Positions 11,068 to 20,956 of a stretch of 37,810 nucleotides of DNA are shown here, piece by piece; position 1 is the first letter of the stretch, and the number at the start of each line of letters is the position of its first letter. The stretch covers positions 1-37,810 of the forward strand of contig JAHLKH010000221.1 of the NCBI GenBank assembly GCA_025526915.1. The letters run 5' to 3'. Origin of the DNA: Entophlyctis helioformis (lineage: Eukaryota; Chytridiomycota; Chytridiomycetes; Chytridiales; Chytriomycetaceae). A program made the position numbers and the translations under genes. The notes under the pieces were generated by a model. It saw nothing but the letters and a program-made list of their open reading frames with translations, did not search any database and was not told the DNA's origin.

Positions 11068-13722
11068 ATGGTTCGGCAGTCGTTGCTCCTGGTGCTCGTG
11101 CTTGCACTGGTGCACTCGGCCACTGCCGTCGTTGCACCAGCTGCCGCACGTCCACCACCACAGCCAAAACCACAGCAGCAGAAACAGCAATCAGTTGCAC
11201 CAACAACAGCAACAGCCACAAGAACAGCGGCCGTCCAAGTGCGATTGCCACAGCAGCAGCCCAGAAAGCCGACGGCAGCACCCGCTCGCCCACCACTGCC
11301 CAAGCCTGCCGCCGTTGCCGCCCCTGTCACCGCTGGCTCCAAGAAGAGCGCTGGGCGTGCACCAGCACGAGCTGCCCGCGACGTGTCTCAGAGTGCGGCG
11401 CGCCAGCCTGCTGGCTTCACTGCTGGCTTCAAGGGCGACAGCGCCGACAGCGGCGACAGTGCGGAGGACGGCGATCGCAAGCAGAACGACGACGGCGACG
11501 CCAAGGACGGCTCATCCGGCGGCCGTGGCCGCAACCGAGGCCGTGGCCGCAGTGGTGCACCGCCAGTCATTACCCCATCTCCACCACCACCTCCACCACC
11601 ACCCGCTCCGACATCGGCGCCGCGCAGCCCTCGTGTCGCTTCGCCTGTGCCAGCCGCGCCACCCAATCCTCCCGCGCCGAAACCATCTCGTGCACCTGCT
11701 CCGGTCCCGCCCAAGCCACAACCGCAGCAGACACAGAAACCACAAAAGCCAACAAGCGTGCCGGCACTCGCACGCGTACCGGCGCTGCCCAACCAGCAGC
11801 AGCAGCCCAAAGTACAGCAGTTTGAGTCTGCGTCCACACCCGTGTCTGCACCTCAAGCACCTCAGCCATCTCAGGCTCCACAGGCACCTCCCTTCGTGAG
11901 TGCATCGCCTGCACCGCCTGCACCTCCAAGTGCACCGCCTGCACCTCCAAATGCTCCACCGACACCTCAGTCTGCTCCACAGGCACCTCAAAGTGCACCA
12001 CAGGCACCACAAAGTGCACCACAGGCACCACAAAGTGCACCACAGGCACCTCAAAGTGCACCACAGGCACCAGTGGCAGTGCCGCCACCAGCCGAGCAGC
12101 AACCCGCACCAGTGGCAGTGCCGTCGCAGTCGCCATCGCCTATCGTGATCGCTCCTGCAGATCCGTCAACGGCTACACCGTCTGGCAACCCAGCGCCAGC
12201 TCCACCAGCTCCACCTGCCGCCACGCTGCCAGTCGACGGCAACAGCACGACCAGCACCGACAGCACCAACGGCACCAACAGCACGACTGTAAGTCATTCC
12301 CTCACCGCGTAGTGCATCGTGACTCTCTGACTGACTGACCGACTGACCGACCAGCAGACGGACACGCCGACACTGCCGCCCGTGAAGCCCGCGTTCCCCT
12401 TGCCCGGCACCGTGTCGCTCCCGCAGCCCGATCTGCCCGAGTCGCCCAGTGCCAACCAGACGCTGCCTTCAGGCGGACCCAGCGATCCGAGCGCCACCGT
12501 CAGCGGCGTGCCCGTCCCTTCGCCCACCTCGCCCGTCATTGGCCCGGCCATTGTGCGTGGCCGTGGCGGCCCGCTCCTGCCTGCGCGGCCATCGGCGTCG
12601 ACGCCCACAACCGACGGCTCCGCGGGCTCGGCTGCACCTGGACCGTCGAGCGATGTAGGTGACGCCATGTCGCCAGACACCAAGGACTCGTCGGTCAGCG
12701 TGGATGGCTCCAAGTCGACCAACGCGCTTGCTGTGGCGGGCTTGGATGAAAGCGCGCGCATCGGGCTCGGCGTCGGGATTGCTGGCGCCGTCCTTGCCGT
12801 GTTGGGCATAGCATTCTTTATGGCCGCTCGACGCCGTCGCAGTGCACAGGCTGCGTCTGCAGGCAGCACTGGCGCTGACGGTCCGGCTGCCGCCGCTGTC
12901 CCTGTCGGCGACATGCGCGGGCCGTTCAAGTCGGGCAAGCCACGCGACGCTGACCGCCCTGGAGAGTTTAGCATCTCGCCTTTGCCGCCCATGACGTCGT
13001 TCATGTCGCCGCTGCCTGTCGCGCTGCTGCCACCGCCCTCGCCGTCGTCTGCCAGCACGCAGAGCAGCCACATGCGCGACATGCCTGCCGACGCGTCTGT
13101 TGCTGGTGGTGCCTATCTGCCGCCTGCGAACAACGCCTCGCTTGCACGCAGCGTCCGCAGTGCGCGCAGCGTGAGCATGGCTGACCACCCGCCCGCGTCG
13201 TGGTTCACGCCGTCCAACAGAACTGCCGTCGATCAGCCTGGAGCAGTTGCGAGCGCCGTGCCTGCTGCCTTTGACCGCGTCCAAGCCGCACCCATGACAT
13301 CCATCTCGCTTCTTCTTCAGCAGCAAGAGCAGCAGCAGCAACAGGAGCAACAAGAGCAGTCGCCGACGCCTTCATCGACCGCTGGCATCCCACTCGCAGC
13401 CACAGGCTCGTCAGGTGCAGCCGATCGCGCGGCCCACGAGATTGCCGACACGGTCATCACCACGGTCATGGACACGCCCAGCCCCACCAACCGCCGCCTG
13501 GCCGCCCTCGCCGCCACGCAGCTGTACCGCGGCGACTCGCTGTACTCGAGCCTGGGGCTGTCGAGCGTGCGCGACACGTTCACGTCCGACATGCTCGACA
13601 CGCCGCTGTCCACAACGTCGTCATTCATCGAGACGCCTCTGCCTGCCGAGTCGTTTGCCATTGCGGTGGAGCCCCACGGACAGGTGCACAGGGAGCCAGG
13701 CAACGCCCCTGCCCGTGACTAA
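11068..13722 (+). CDS. Gene D: Pro/Ala-rich single-pass membrane protein with SAPQAPQ repeats
   Basis: Family not recognised. Exon 1 is 11068-12288 and exon 2 12358-13722. The intron 12289-12357 is phase 0 with a GTAAGT donor and a CAGCAG end, so a tandem acceptor could add one glutamine. About 861 residues. Order: signal peptide (MVRQSLLLVLVLALVHSATA); basic, Gln/Pro-rich ectodomain with an Asp/Lys patch; an RGRNRGRGRSG tract; PPPPPPPP; five copies of SAPQAPQ; then a Ser/Thr/Pro stem. One helix (ARIGLGVGIAGAVLAVLGIA) is followed at once by ARRRRSAQ, a stop-transfer holding an RRRS site. The tail is Ser/Pro-rich with a Gln/Glu tract near 13318-13360. The ectodomain has no cysteines. The layout matches its neighbours, and the ARIG start of the helix is shared with gene E. 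Function unknown; a wall-spanning sensor or structural protein is possible. Confidence 0.8.
11971..12072 (+). repeat. 21-bp tandem repeat encoding SAPQAPQ, about 5 copies
   Basis: Four full units start at 11971, 11992, 12013 and 12034, with a fifth partial unit at 12055. Units 2 and 3 are identical in DNA; others differ by synonymous changes. The repeat forms a proline-rich stalk in the gene D ectodomain. Confidence 0.9.
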
Positions 13723-14619
13723 CACGCCTGTCTTTTTTGCTGTACATCCCTTGCGACCGGGACTTTGGAGGCGGCACATAAAGACTGTGATCTCAACCCT
13801 TGACATGCATCGAGTCTTGCGACGGGTTCGAAGCAGTGCTGCAGCGGCCGTGTGGCTGTAAAGTGCGTGCGCCTGCTGCGTTCTTCCGGGTTCTTGTCGG
13901 TGGCCATGTCGTCGGCCATGTCGGCGGCCAGATCCGTGTCAAGCCATACAGAGCATGGCGCCACGTGTCGAGTCAGACTGGATGCCTTCAGTGAATGACG
14001 TTGATGGTTGACAGTGTGGCGTGTGTGGCGCTGTCTGGCTTGCCGTGGTGATGGCGGGCAGCCGGGCCAGGAGGAAGGGACGGGAGTGTGCAAGAGCGAG
14101 AGTGTGCAAGGCAGTGATGCATGAACCAACTTGGACGGCGCTTGACGGCCATGTGCGAGTGAGCGAGTGAGCGAGTGTGCGTGGGTGGTGGCTCAGATGC
14201 GACAGACGTGTGGCAGGCGTGTGGCTCAGATGCGGCAGACAAGGGCGGCGTGGCGGGCGGGCGGGGGCGGACAAGGGGCGCCAGACGGCGCGTTACAGAG
14301 ATCTGGCTCGCTGGCTGGCGGGCGGGCTCACTGGCTGGCGGGCTGCTCTGTGCAGCATTCGCCGTTTGTTTGCGCTTTTCTTTGCTCATCTCCTTGAATC
14401 TGCCCGCGCGTCTGCCCGCGTCTGTCCGCTTCTCGCTCAGACGGTGCAACGCCGTGTCTGTATCTCGTGTGTATCTCGTACTTCTCGCCGCCCTCGTACT
14501 TGCCGTACTTGTCGTGTCTGTATCTCGTACTCGCCCACGTCCCCGCGAAAGCCTCTCTGCGCATCTCCACCGACTTCCACCCACACGCACACACACACTC
14601 TCTCGCATACTCTCGCCGC
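13723..14619. other. Long intergenic region between genes D and E
   Basis: No gene is seen in about 900 bp. It contains many short imperfect repeats: GGCCATGTCG units at 13902-13930, GAGTGAGC units at 14156-14180, two copies of GTGGCTCAGATGCG near 14188 and 14220, GGCTGGCGGGC units near 14310-14345, and repeated TGTATCTCGTA-type units at 14458-14530. The frames open here on either strand are Arg/Ala/Cys-rich and lack splice or start context, so I treat them as non-coding. Confidence 0.5.
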
Positions 14620-17124
14620 ATGCCCGCCCGCATCGTCCTGCTCGTCGTCTCGTGGCTCGTCGTGTCGTCATGCTCGGCCGTCGCTGGTGCGTGTGGTCGT
14701 GCATGCTCGTGCGGCCTTTTTACGCCCGCTCCCCCGTACTGACTCCGACTCCCTGCACACAGCGCTGCCAGACACGAGCCCCGCACGGTCGTCGTCGATG
14801 GACGCACCGTCGTGCTGCAGGTCAAGCCGGCCCACCGGCTGACTGCCCTGTACTCACCCGCACCCGCACCTGCACCTCCAACGCCAAAGGCTGCGACCTC
14901 CGCCCCGCCCGCCCCTTGGCCGTCGAGCTCGTACGGTGGCGACAGCACGGGCGGGATCACTGCCGGCCGCTCGCCCACTCCGACGGACGCCACCGCGTAT
15001 GCAACAACGCGTCCGCCCGCCACCGCAAGCAGCAGCAGCACCACCAGCAGCGCGAGTGCCGTTGCATCCAACGGCGGAGGCGGAGATGCCGTGTACCCCT
15101 CGGGTGCCACGGCCACTGCCACTTCAACGCCGTCCTGGGACATGACGTCATTCTCCTTCCCATCCGCATTGCCCTTTACGGCCCCAAATGCCCAAGATGC
15201 TTCAGCGGCTGCTGCTGCACATGCACCTGCACCCGTCTCGCCTGCTGCACAAGTGCCTGCATCGGACACGGCCGCCAAGAACGGCGTGCCCGCGGCTAGC
15301 GACAACATCGAGTCGGACGGCCAGAGCCTTGTCGCCCGCATCGGCGGCCCTGCCGGCGTTGCTGGCCTTGCCTTGCTGGGACTCGCCATATTCGCCTCGG
15401 TCGGGGCGGCCACCTTTGTCGCCTACCGCATGAAAGCCACCAAGCGCAATCGCCGCCCGTCGTTCATCAAGACTCGCCAGAGCCTGTTAGTCGGAGGATC
15501 GCCTCAGCACGACGCTGGTGGAGCGGGTCTTCACAGCGCCGGCACGCTCCCTTCTCCCACTGTTCCGCCGATGCGCGCTCTGGGCAAGCACGGCTCGGTT
15601 GCCAGCCTCATGCCCGGTGCTTACGCGTCGCCCCGGTCGCCGTTTGCTCGCGGCTCGACTCGCTTCTCGAATCTGCACTACGACCGTGCTGTGGCTCCAT
15701 TGTACATTGCTGCTCCTTCGCCTGCTGTCACTGCCGCTCGCGACTCTGTTTCTGCAGCGGCTCCTGGCGCGGCGCCGGCGAGACTCGCGACATCGCCATT
15801 GGCCGCCCAGGGTCTGCACAGCCCTGTCACCATCCGATCGCCTCTGTCCATCCACCGACCCGTTACGGCCGCCACGAGGCAGTCTGCAGTCGCCCCAGCC
15901 CCAACGCAGTCGGCCGGCATGCAATGGGCATCTTCGACTCTTGCGCGTCCTGCTCGTGCTGCCCAGACTGCTTCGACAGCCATCGACCCGCAATCAACGG
16001 CGAGATCCCGTCCCGATCCAGTCTCGACGACATCTTCCACTCGTTTCGGTGACAATGTGCCGCAGGGCCTTGCCACGCCCAACGGCTTCTTGAGCGCTGT
16101 GGATCTATCGCCGATCGCCAACGAAGAGGCCAACACGACCTATGCGGTCGGCTACTTTGACGCTCGCAGCCCGGCTGCCGACCAGTACAAGAGCGAGTCT
16201 GTGCCGCATTCATTGACGCATGTCGACGGCTCTGCTTTTGCTGATTCATCGCGTGGAATCCGACCCAGCGTCGACCGTGTCAACCTCGACTCGAACCGCA
16301 ACAACAGCAGCAACGACATCAACGACAACATCGACAACAGGATTGGCCATGACAGTATCGTCCATGTTGACGGTTACGAATCGGACAGCATCATGAGCTT
16401 TGGCAGCACGGGCCGCCACATGAGCTACTACTACCACACCAACACAATGGAAGACGCGGGGCTTGAGAATGTGCACCGTGCAGGTGGCTCAGGAACGGTT
16501 GCTCGCACGAGCGCAGACGATGAGCACAGCGATGCCGCCAATGCCGTCCTTGTCATTGACGACACGGATGACTACCGCGACAACATGCAGCAGACGCACA
16601 TGCATCAGGCCAGTCAGCAGCCATACGAGCCGGCGCACGACATGGCTGCTGCTGCTGCTACTGGTGCGGCTGCTGGTGCGGCGGATGAAAGCATGCTCAT
16701 GCCCATGGGCCGTGCCAAGCAGTTCTCTCGCAGCGCCGTGTACTCGACCATTGATCTGCCACCATCGAACCACACGCTCGGCGAGACCGGCAGCGGCCGG
16801 CGCACGTCGCGCATGTTTGTGCCCAACAACAGCAGAAGCAGCAACCAGCAGTACCGTCGACAGCAGCAGCACCAGTCGCAGGCCAGTGGCATCCACGACC
16901 GCTTCTCAGTGTCGCAGCAGATGCACGCCTCCCACCACAGCATGGCGCAGGACCAGTACAACAGCTGGGGACCGTCCGACGGCCGCGTTGTTGTCCTCGA
17001 GTCGTTTGTAGACGACCACGACCACGACCACGATCACGAGATGGACCAGACGGAAGACGACGAGCAGTACGGACAGACGTTCCGCACGTCCACGTCGTTT
17101 TCGCACATGCCACGCCACGTGTAG
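14620..17124 (+). CDS. Gene E: Ser/Thr/Ala-rich single-pass membrane protein with His/Asp-rich tail
   Basis: Family not recognised. A short exon 1 from ATG 14620 encodes the signal peptide (MPARIVLLVVSWLVVSS). The intron ends with a CACACAG acceptor at 14762 and contains a branch-like ACTGAC. The strong donor GTGCGT at 14687 would put exon 2 out of frame; the in-frame donor is GTGTGG at 14691, giving 71 + 2,362 nt, about 810 residues. Exon 2 begins with a short, non-low-complexity segment (RTVVVDGRTVVLQVKPAHRL), then a Pro/Ser/Thr/Ala stem, a helix (GVAGLALLGLAIFASVGAAT), and RMKATKRNRRPSF with an RRPS site. The long tail has an Asn/Asp tract, YYYHTNTME, AVYSTIDLPP, and HDHDHDHE near the C-terminus. 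The first two tail motifs have counterparts in gene H, so E and H are probably paralogues. Function unknown. Confidence 0.75.
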
Positions 17125-17658
17125 CGCGGTTGTGCGCCGCAGATGCCCAATGAACGCTCATGTCTTCACTGTCGATGTCGTCATACACTTTTCACCCGCT
17201 CGCGGTGTTGATTAGGCTCCGATTTGCTGGGCCACTGCCAGCGGCCGACTTGTGCCACCCTGTGCCCCAACCGAGCCCGACTGAGCCCAACGAGCCGATG
17301 AGCCCGACGCGCGCGCCGCTTGTGCAACGTGTGGCGCGCTCGTCGCCGCAGTAAGACGCCCTCGACCGACGCACTTTTGCCAACTTGCCGCAGCGAGCAC
17401 ACACGCACAAGAACACACGCACGAAGCCGACACAGGCGCCGTACATACATAGTCAGCCAGCAGTCCAGCGGTGCACACTTGGTATCCCTTGCCAATACTG
17501 ACGGCCACGCAGTAGCAGTAGCAGTAGCAGCAAGCGCCCTTGCCCATCGCCCGCAGACGCTCGTTCTACACTCGTTCTACACTCGCTCTCCCGCTCTCTC
17601 GCTCTAGACACTCTCGCCCCCCACTACAAGCCGCCCACTCCGAGCTCACCCGTGCGCC
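17125..17658 (+). other. Intergenic region, promoter of gene F
   Basis: No gene is seen. It contains a GAGCCCGA/GAGCCCAA repeat at about 17273-17310, an AGTAGC repeat at 17513-17531, and a pyrimidine-rich leader (TTCTACACTCG twice, then CTCTC tracts) from about 17560 to 17640 before the ATG of gene F. CT-rich leaders are common in fungal genes. Confidence 0.5.
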
Positions 17659-18431
17659 ATGACAACCCGCAAGCGCCTAGCATCCCCTGCCAGACTCGTC
17701 GGCATGCTCGCCGTTGCAATCCTGTTCCTCGTTGCTCTCCTCGGCCCGTCTGTGCACGCCGCACCCTCTCGCCCCGCGTCGGACGCCCACCCTGTGCACC
17801 ACGTCGCTGCCTACAAGGTGCGCCGCACCAGCAACATTGACACGGCCCTGCACGCCAGTTCTGCCGATGCAGGCTCTGGTGCACACGCCCATCTCGCCCG
17901 CCGCCAGTCCGACGTCGAGGCTCAGCGCAAGGCCGTTGAGGAGGAGCGCAAGCGCATCGAGGCCGACCGTGCGCGGATCCGCCAGGAAGCCGACAAGCAG
18001 CAGCAGGACGCTCGCCAGCGTCAAATTGCTGCCGACCAGCGCAACAACCCGTCCAAGGCCGGCGCCATCATCACCGACAACAGCCCCAACGTCATCGTCA
18101 CCAAGACCAACACGAACACGAACACGAATGTGAATGTGAATGTGAATGTCAACCAGCAGAAGCAGCAGCAAGAGGAGCAGCAGGCTGCTGCTGCTGCTGC
18201 CGCCGCAGCTGCCGCCGAGAGGCAGCGCCAGGCTGCTGAGAAGAAGCAGCAGCAAGATCAGCAGGCTGCCGCTGCCGCAGCAGCTGCGGCCGAAAAACAG
18301 CGCCAGGAGGAGCAGCAGCAGGCAGCAGCAGCAGCCGCAGCCGCCGAAAAGCAGCGCGAGGCAGCCGCAGCCGCCGCCGCCTCCGCCGCCGAAAGGCAGC
18401 AGCAAGAGCAGGCGCAAAGGGAACGCGACCA

Positions 18432-18462
<31 letters not shown>

Positions 18463-20594
18463 GCGCAAAAACCGCAAGATGAGCCCCAGACGCCGGTCAC
18501 GCCACCTCCTGCGCCGTCGAAGCCACAGACCGAGCAGCCACAGCAAAAGCCCGCTGTTGTGCCCGCGTCGCAGCCCGTGGCTCTTCCTGCCGTCGTGCCT
18601 GAGCCCGCTGTGGTGCCGCCGACTGTGCCTGCAACGCCTGCAACGCCTCCGCAGCAGCCTGACCGCCCCGCCGTGCCCGCTGTGCCCGCTGTGCCCTCTG
18701 TGCCCGATCGTCCCGCCCAGCCGCAGACGCCCAACACGCCGCCGGCTGATCCTGCTGGCGGCCGCCCCTCAAGCCCGTCTGGCCCTGTTGTTGTGCAGCC
18801 AAGCAACCCCAACCTGCCGGGCCTCCCCGCCGACTTTCCGTCCGCTCCGTCCGCTCCGTCTGCCCCTGCCGGCCCATCCGCTCCCGGATCTGCTCCTGGA
18901 TCTGCCCCTGGATCTGCTGTTGATGCACCTGGTGCACCAGGCACGCAAGCTGGCGGCAACACCACTGCACCAGGCGCACCCGCGGCTGGCGGATCTGGCC
19001 CCATTGTCGTCGAGATTGCTGGCCAGTTCATCACGCTCCCGCCGTTTGACGCACCGACCCCGACCGACAACACCACGCTCATTGTTGCCAATGCCACCGA
19101 GACGGCCAACGCGACGGTCTCTGGCACTGCCACTGTGACCATCACCATCACGGACACGCTTCTCCCCACTCTGGTACGTTGCCACCTCCCAGTCTCTGTC
19201 TTCTTCTTGCCCTCTTGTGCACACCTACTGACGAGTGTGTGCAGACTGCCACCACCACCGACAGCGCGACCACCTCGCAGCCAACAGCCAGTGCCACATC
19301 GTCGTTTGAGGACGTCGCCAATCCCAACCTGCCCAACATTGGCAATGCCACCGACGCCAACATCACCCTGTCGGACATTGCGTCCAAGGGTGCCGACACG
19401 GACGGCGACGGCAAGATCGATATTCTCCCCGGCTTCGTGCCGTTCTCTGTCCCGTCCAAGAGCGGGTCCCGTGGCAGCAAGGCCGACCCGGACGCCGACG
19501 ACGCCAAGCAGAACCCCAACCAGCCGGCCCAGGACGCGTACTCGTCGTCCAGCGATAGCGCTGGCGTGTTTGGCACGCGCGTGGGCAGCACGGCAACGTA
19601 CCTCGGCGTGGGCCTCGGCTCTGTGCTTGTTGTCGCCGGCCTGGTCGGTGTCGGAGCCACCCGCTACATGCGCCGCCGCTCGGCCAGCAACGACTCGCAT
19701 CTCGGCGACGTGAGCGGGCCGGCGTCTGTGCCCACGCACAAGAGCGGCCTCAAGCTCAGCATCCCGGCCATCTCCATGTGGCGCGGCAGCCGCAAGAGCG
19801 CGCAGCACGGGCACCACGCACAGCCAGCGTCGCAGATGGCCAATGCGTCGTATGCAACGGCCGGCCCCATGTCCCAGCCGTCTGCCCTGTCGTCGCAGTA
19901 CAGTGGCGCGGCGCTGCTCGGATCGTCGCAGCCCATCTCGTCGCCGTTCTTCCCCGCGTCGTCTGTGCCGCTCGCTGACGCCTATTCGGCCGCCACATCG
20001 GCAGTCGCCTCGACGCCTGTCCGCAGCCCCGCCCTTGCTCGTGTCCAGCCCTCGGCCCGCGACTCGGTACTCGAGATCATTGCCGCCGCGCTAGCTGCCG
20101 AGGAAAAGGAAGCCGCTGCCCGTGCTGCCCGTGCCGCCATTGCCTCGATCCTCTTCCCGTCTGGCCCGGCCTCGCCGCCGTCGTCGACCGACCCCACAGA
20201 GGGCACCAGCACACGCAACGTGCCGTCGTGGCTCGACGTGGTGGACGACCTCGACGATCTGCGCGCCATTCTCGAATCCAACAACTCGGACGGGTCGCTC
20301 GAGTCCATTGCCGCGGCCATCGCCGAGGCACAGAACCGTGCCCGCTACGCGTCCGGCATCTCGGCCTCTGACTCGCTTGCCACGGACACGTCGGACGATT
20401 TCGCGAGCGCCGTGGACAGGGGGTTGGAGCAGGCCGTGCAGAGCAACCGGTACACCGTGAGCCCCGAGTACGTCGACGACTTTACCCGCGCGTACCGCGA
20501 GCAAGAGCGCGCGCGGCTGGCGGCGGCGGCATCGTCTGCGGATGCCGTGTTTGCCGAGTCTGTCGCTGTCGATGTTCTGCCAAACGGCCTCTAG
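17659..20594 (+). CDS. Gene F: membrane protein with coiled-coil Ala/Gln ectodomain and EF-hand-like loop
   Basis: Family not recognised. Exon 1 is 17659-19173, exon 2 19245-20594; the 71-nt intron is phase 0 (donor GTACGT, branch-like TACTGAC, acceptor TGCAG). About 954 residues. Order: signal peptide (VGMLAVAILFLVALLGPSVHA); a charged heptad-like segment (EAQRKAVEEERKRIEADRAR); an NTNTNTNVNVNVNVN tract; blocks of polyalanine separated by Glu/Lys/Gln-rich pieces and ending in a polyglutamine run; a Pro-rich stalk; a stem with many NAT/NTT sequons; FITLPPF; then DTDGDGKID, close to an EF-hand or thrombospondin-3 calcium loop but lacking Glu at position 12. One helix (LGVGLGSVLVVAGLVGVGAT) is followed by RYMRRRSASN, an RRRS site. 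The tail is Ser/Ala-rich and ends in an acidic, helix-like region (WLDVVDDLDDLRAILES). A coiled coil on the outside of the membrane is unusual. Function unknown. Confidence 0.8.
18106..18150 (+). repeat. Six-base repeat encoding alternating Asn-Thr and Asn-Val
   Basis: Units of AACACG change to AATGTG part way through, so the encoded array moves from NTNTNT to NVNVNVNV. It lies in the gene F ectodomain between the charged segment and the Ala/Gln blocks. Confidence 0.85.
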
Positions 20595-20956
20595 TCGCTC
20601 GTTGCCTCGAGCTCTCTCTCTCTCTCTCTCTCTTCTTCCACTTGTCATTGCCCTTGTCATTGCCCATCATCGTCCCTGTCATGGCCCATCGTCTCTCTCT
20701 CTGTTGTTTTCTTAGACGTCGAATGAACGCCCCGCTGCTTACACTGACTCATCGTGCATCTGGTGCATCTGGGCCGTGTACCACTGTGCTGACGTGGACG
20801 CAAATTTGCCGCCTCCGCCAATCAGCTGGTGCACAGCGTGAGCCTTCCCCTTATTCCTGACACTCGCCGCATCTACACCAGCTGCATCTGCACCAGCTGC
20901 ATCTGCACCCGCCACACTCGCTGCATAGACACGGCTATAGAGAGCGGGCCTGCGTC
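20595..20956 (+). other. Intergenic region, promoter of gene G
   Basis: No gene is seen. It contains a (CT)n run at 20612-20632 just after the gene F stop, repeated GCATCTG units near 20755-20768, and a 15-bp tandem repeat (ACCAGCTGCATCTGC) at about 20869-20910. A CTATAGAG element at about 20937 lies 20 bp before the gene G ATG. Confidence 0.5.

Noticed and set aside
11971..12072. CRISPR-like regular repeats
   Set aside because: The 21-bp units are contiguous, in frame and coding, with no unique spacers. The organism is a eukaryote.
13818..13840. GGGTTCGAAGC resembling a tRNA B box
   Set aside because: No A box, acceptor stem or cloverleaf can be formed around it.
18258..19817. 519-codon minus-strand frame opposite gene F
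   Set aside because: It reads polyalanine, polycysteine and Gly-rich sequence opposite CAG and GCC repeats, and it also crosses the gene F intron. No independent support.
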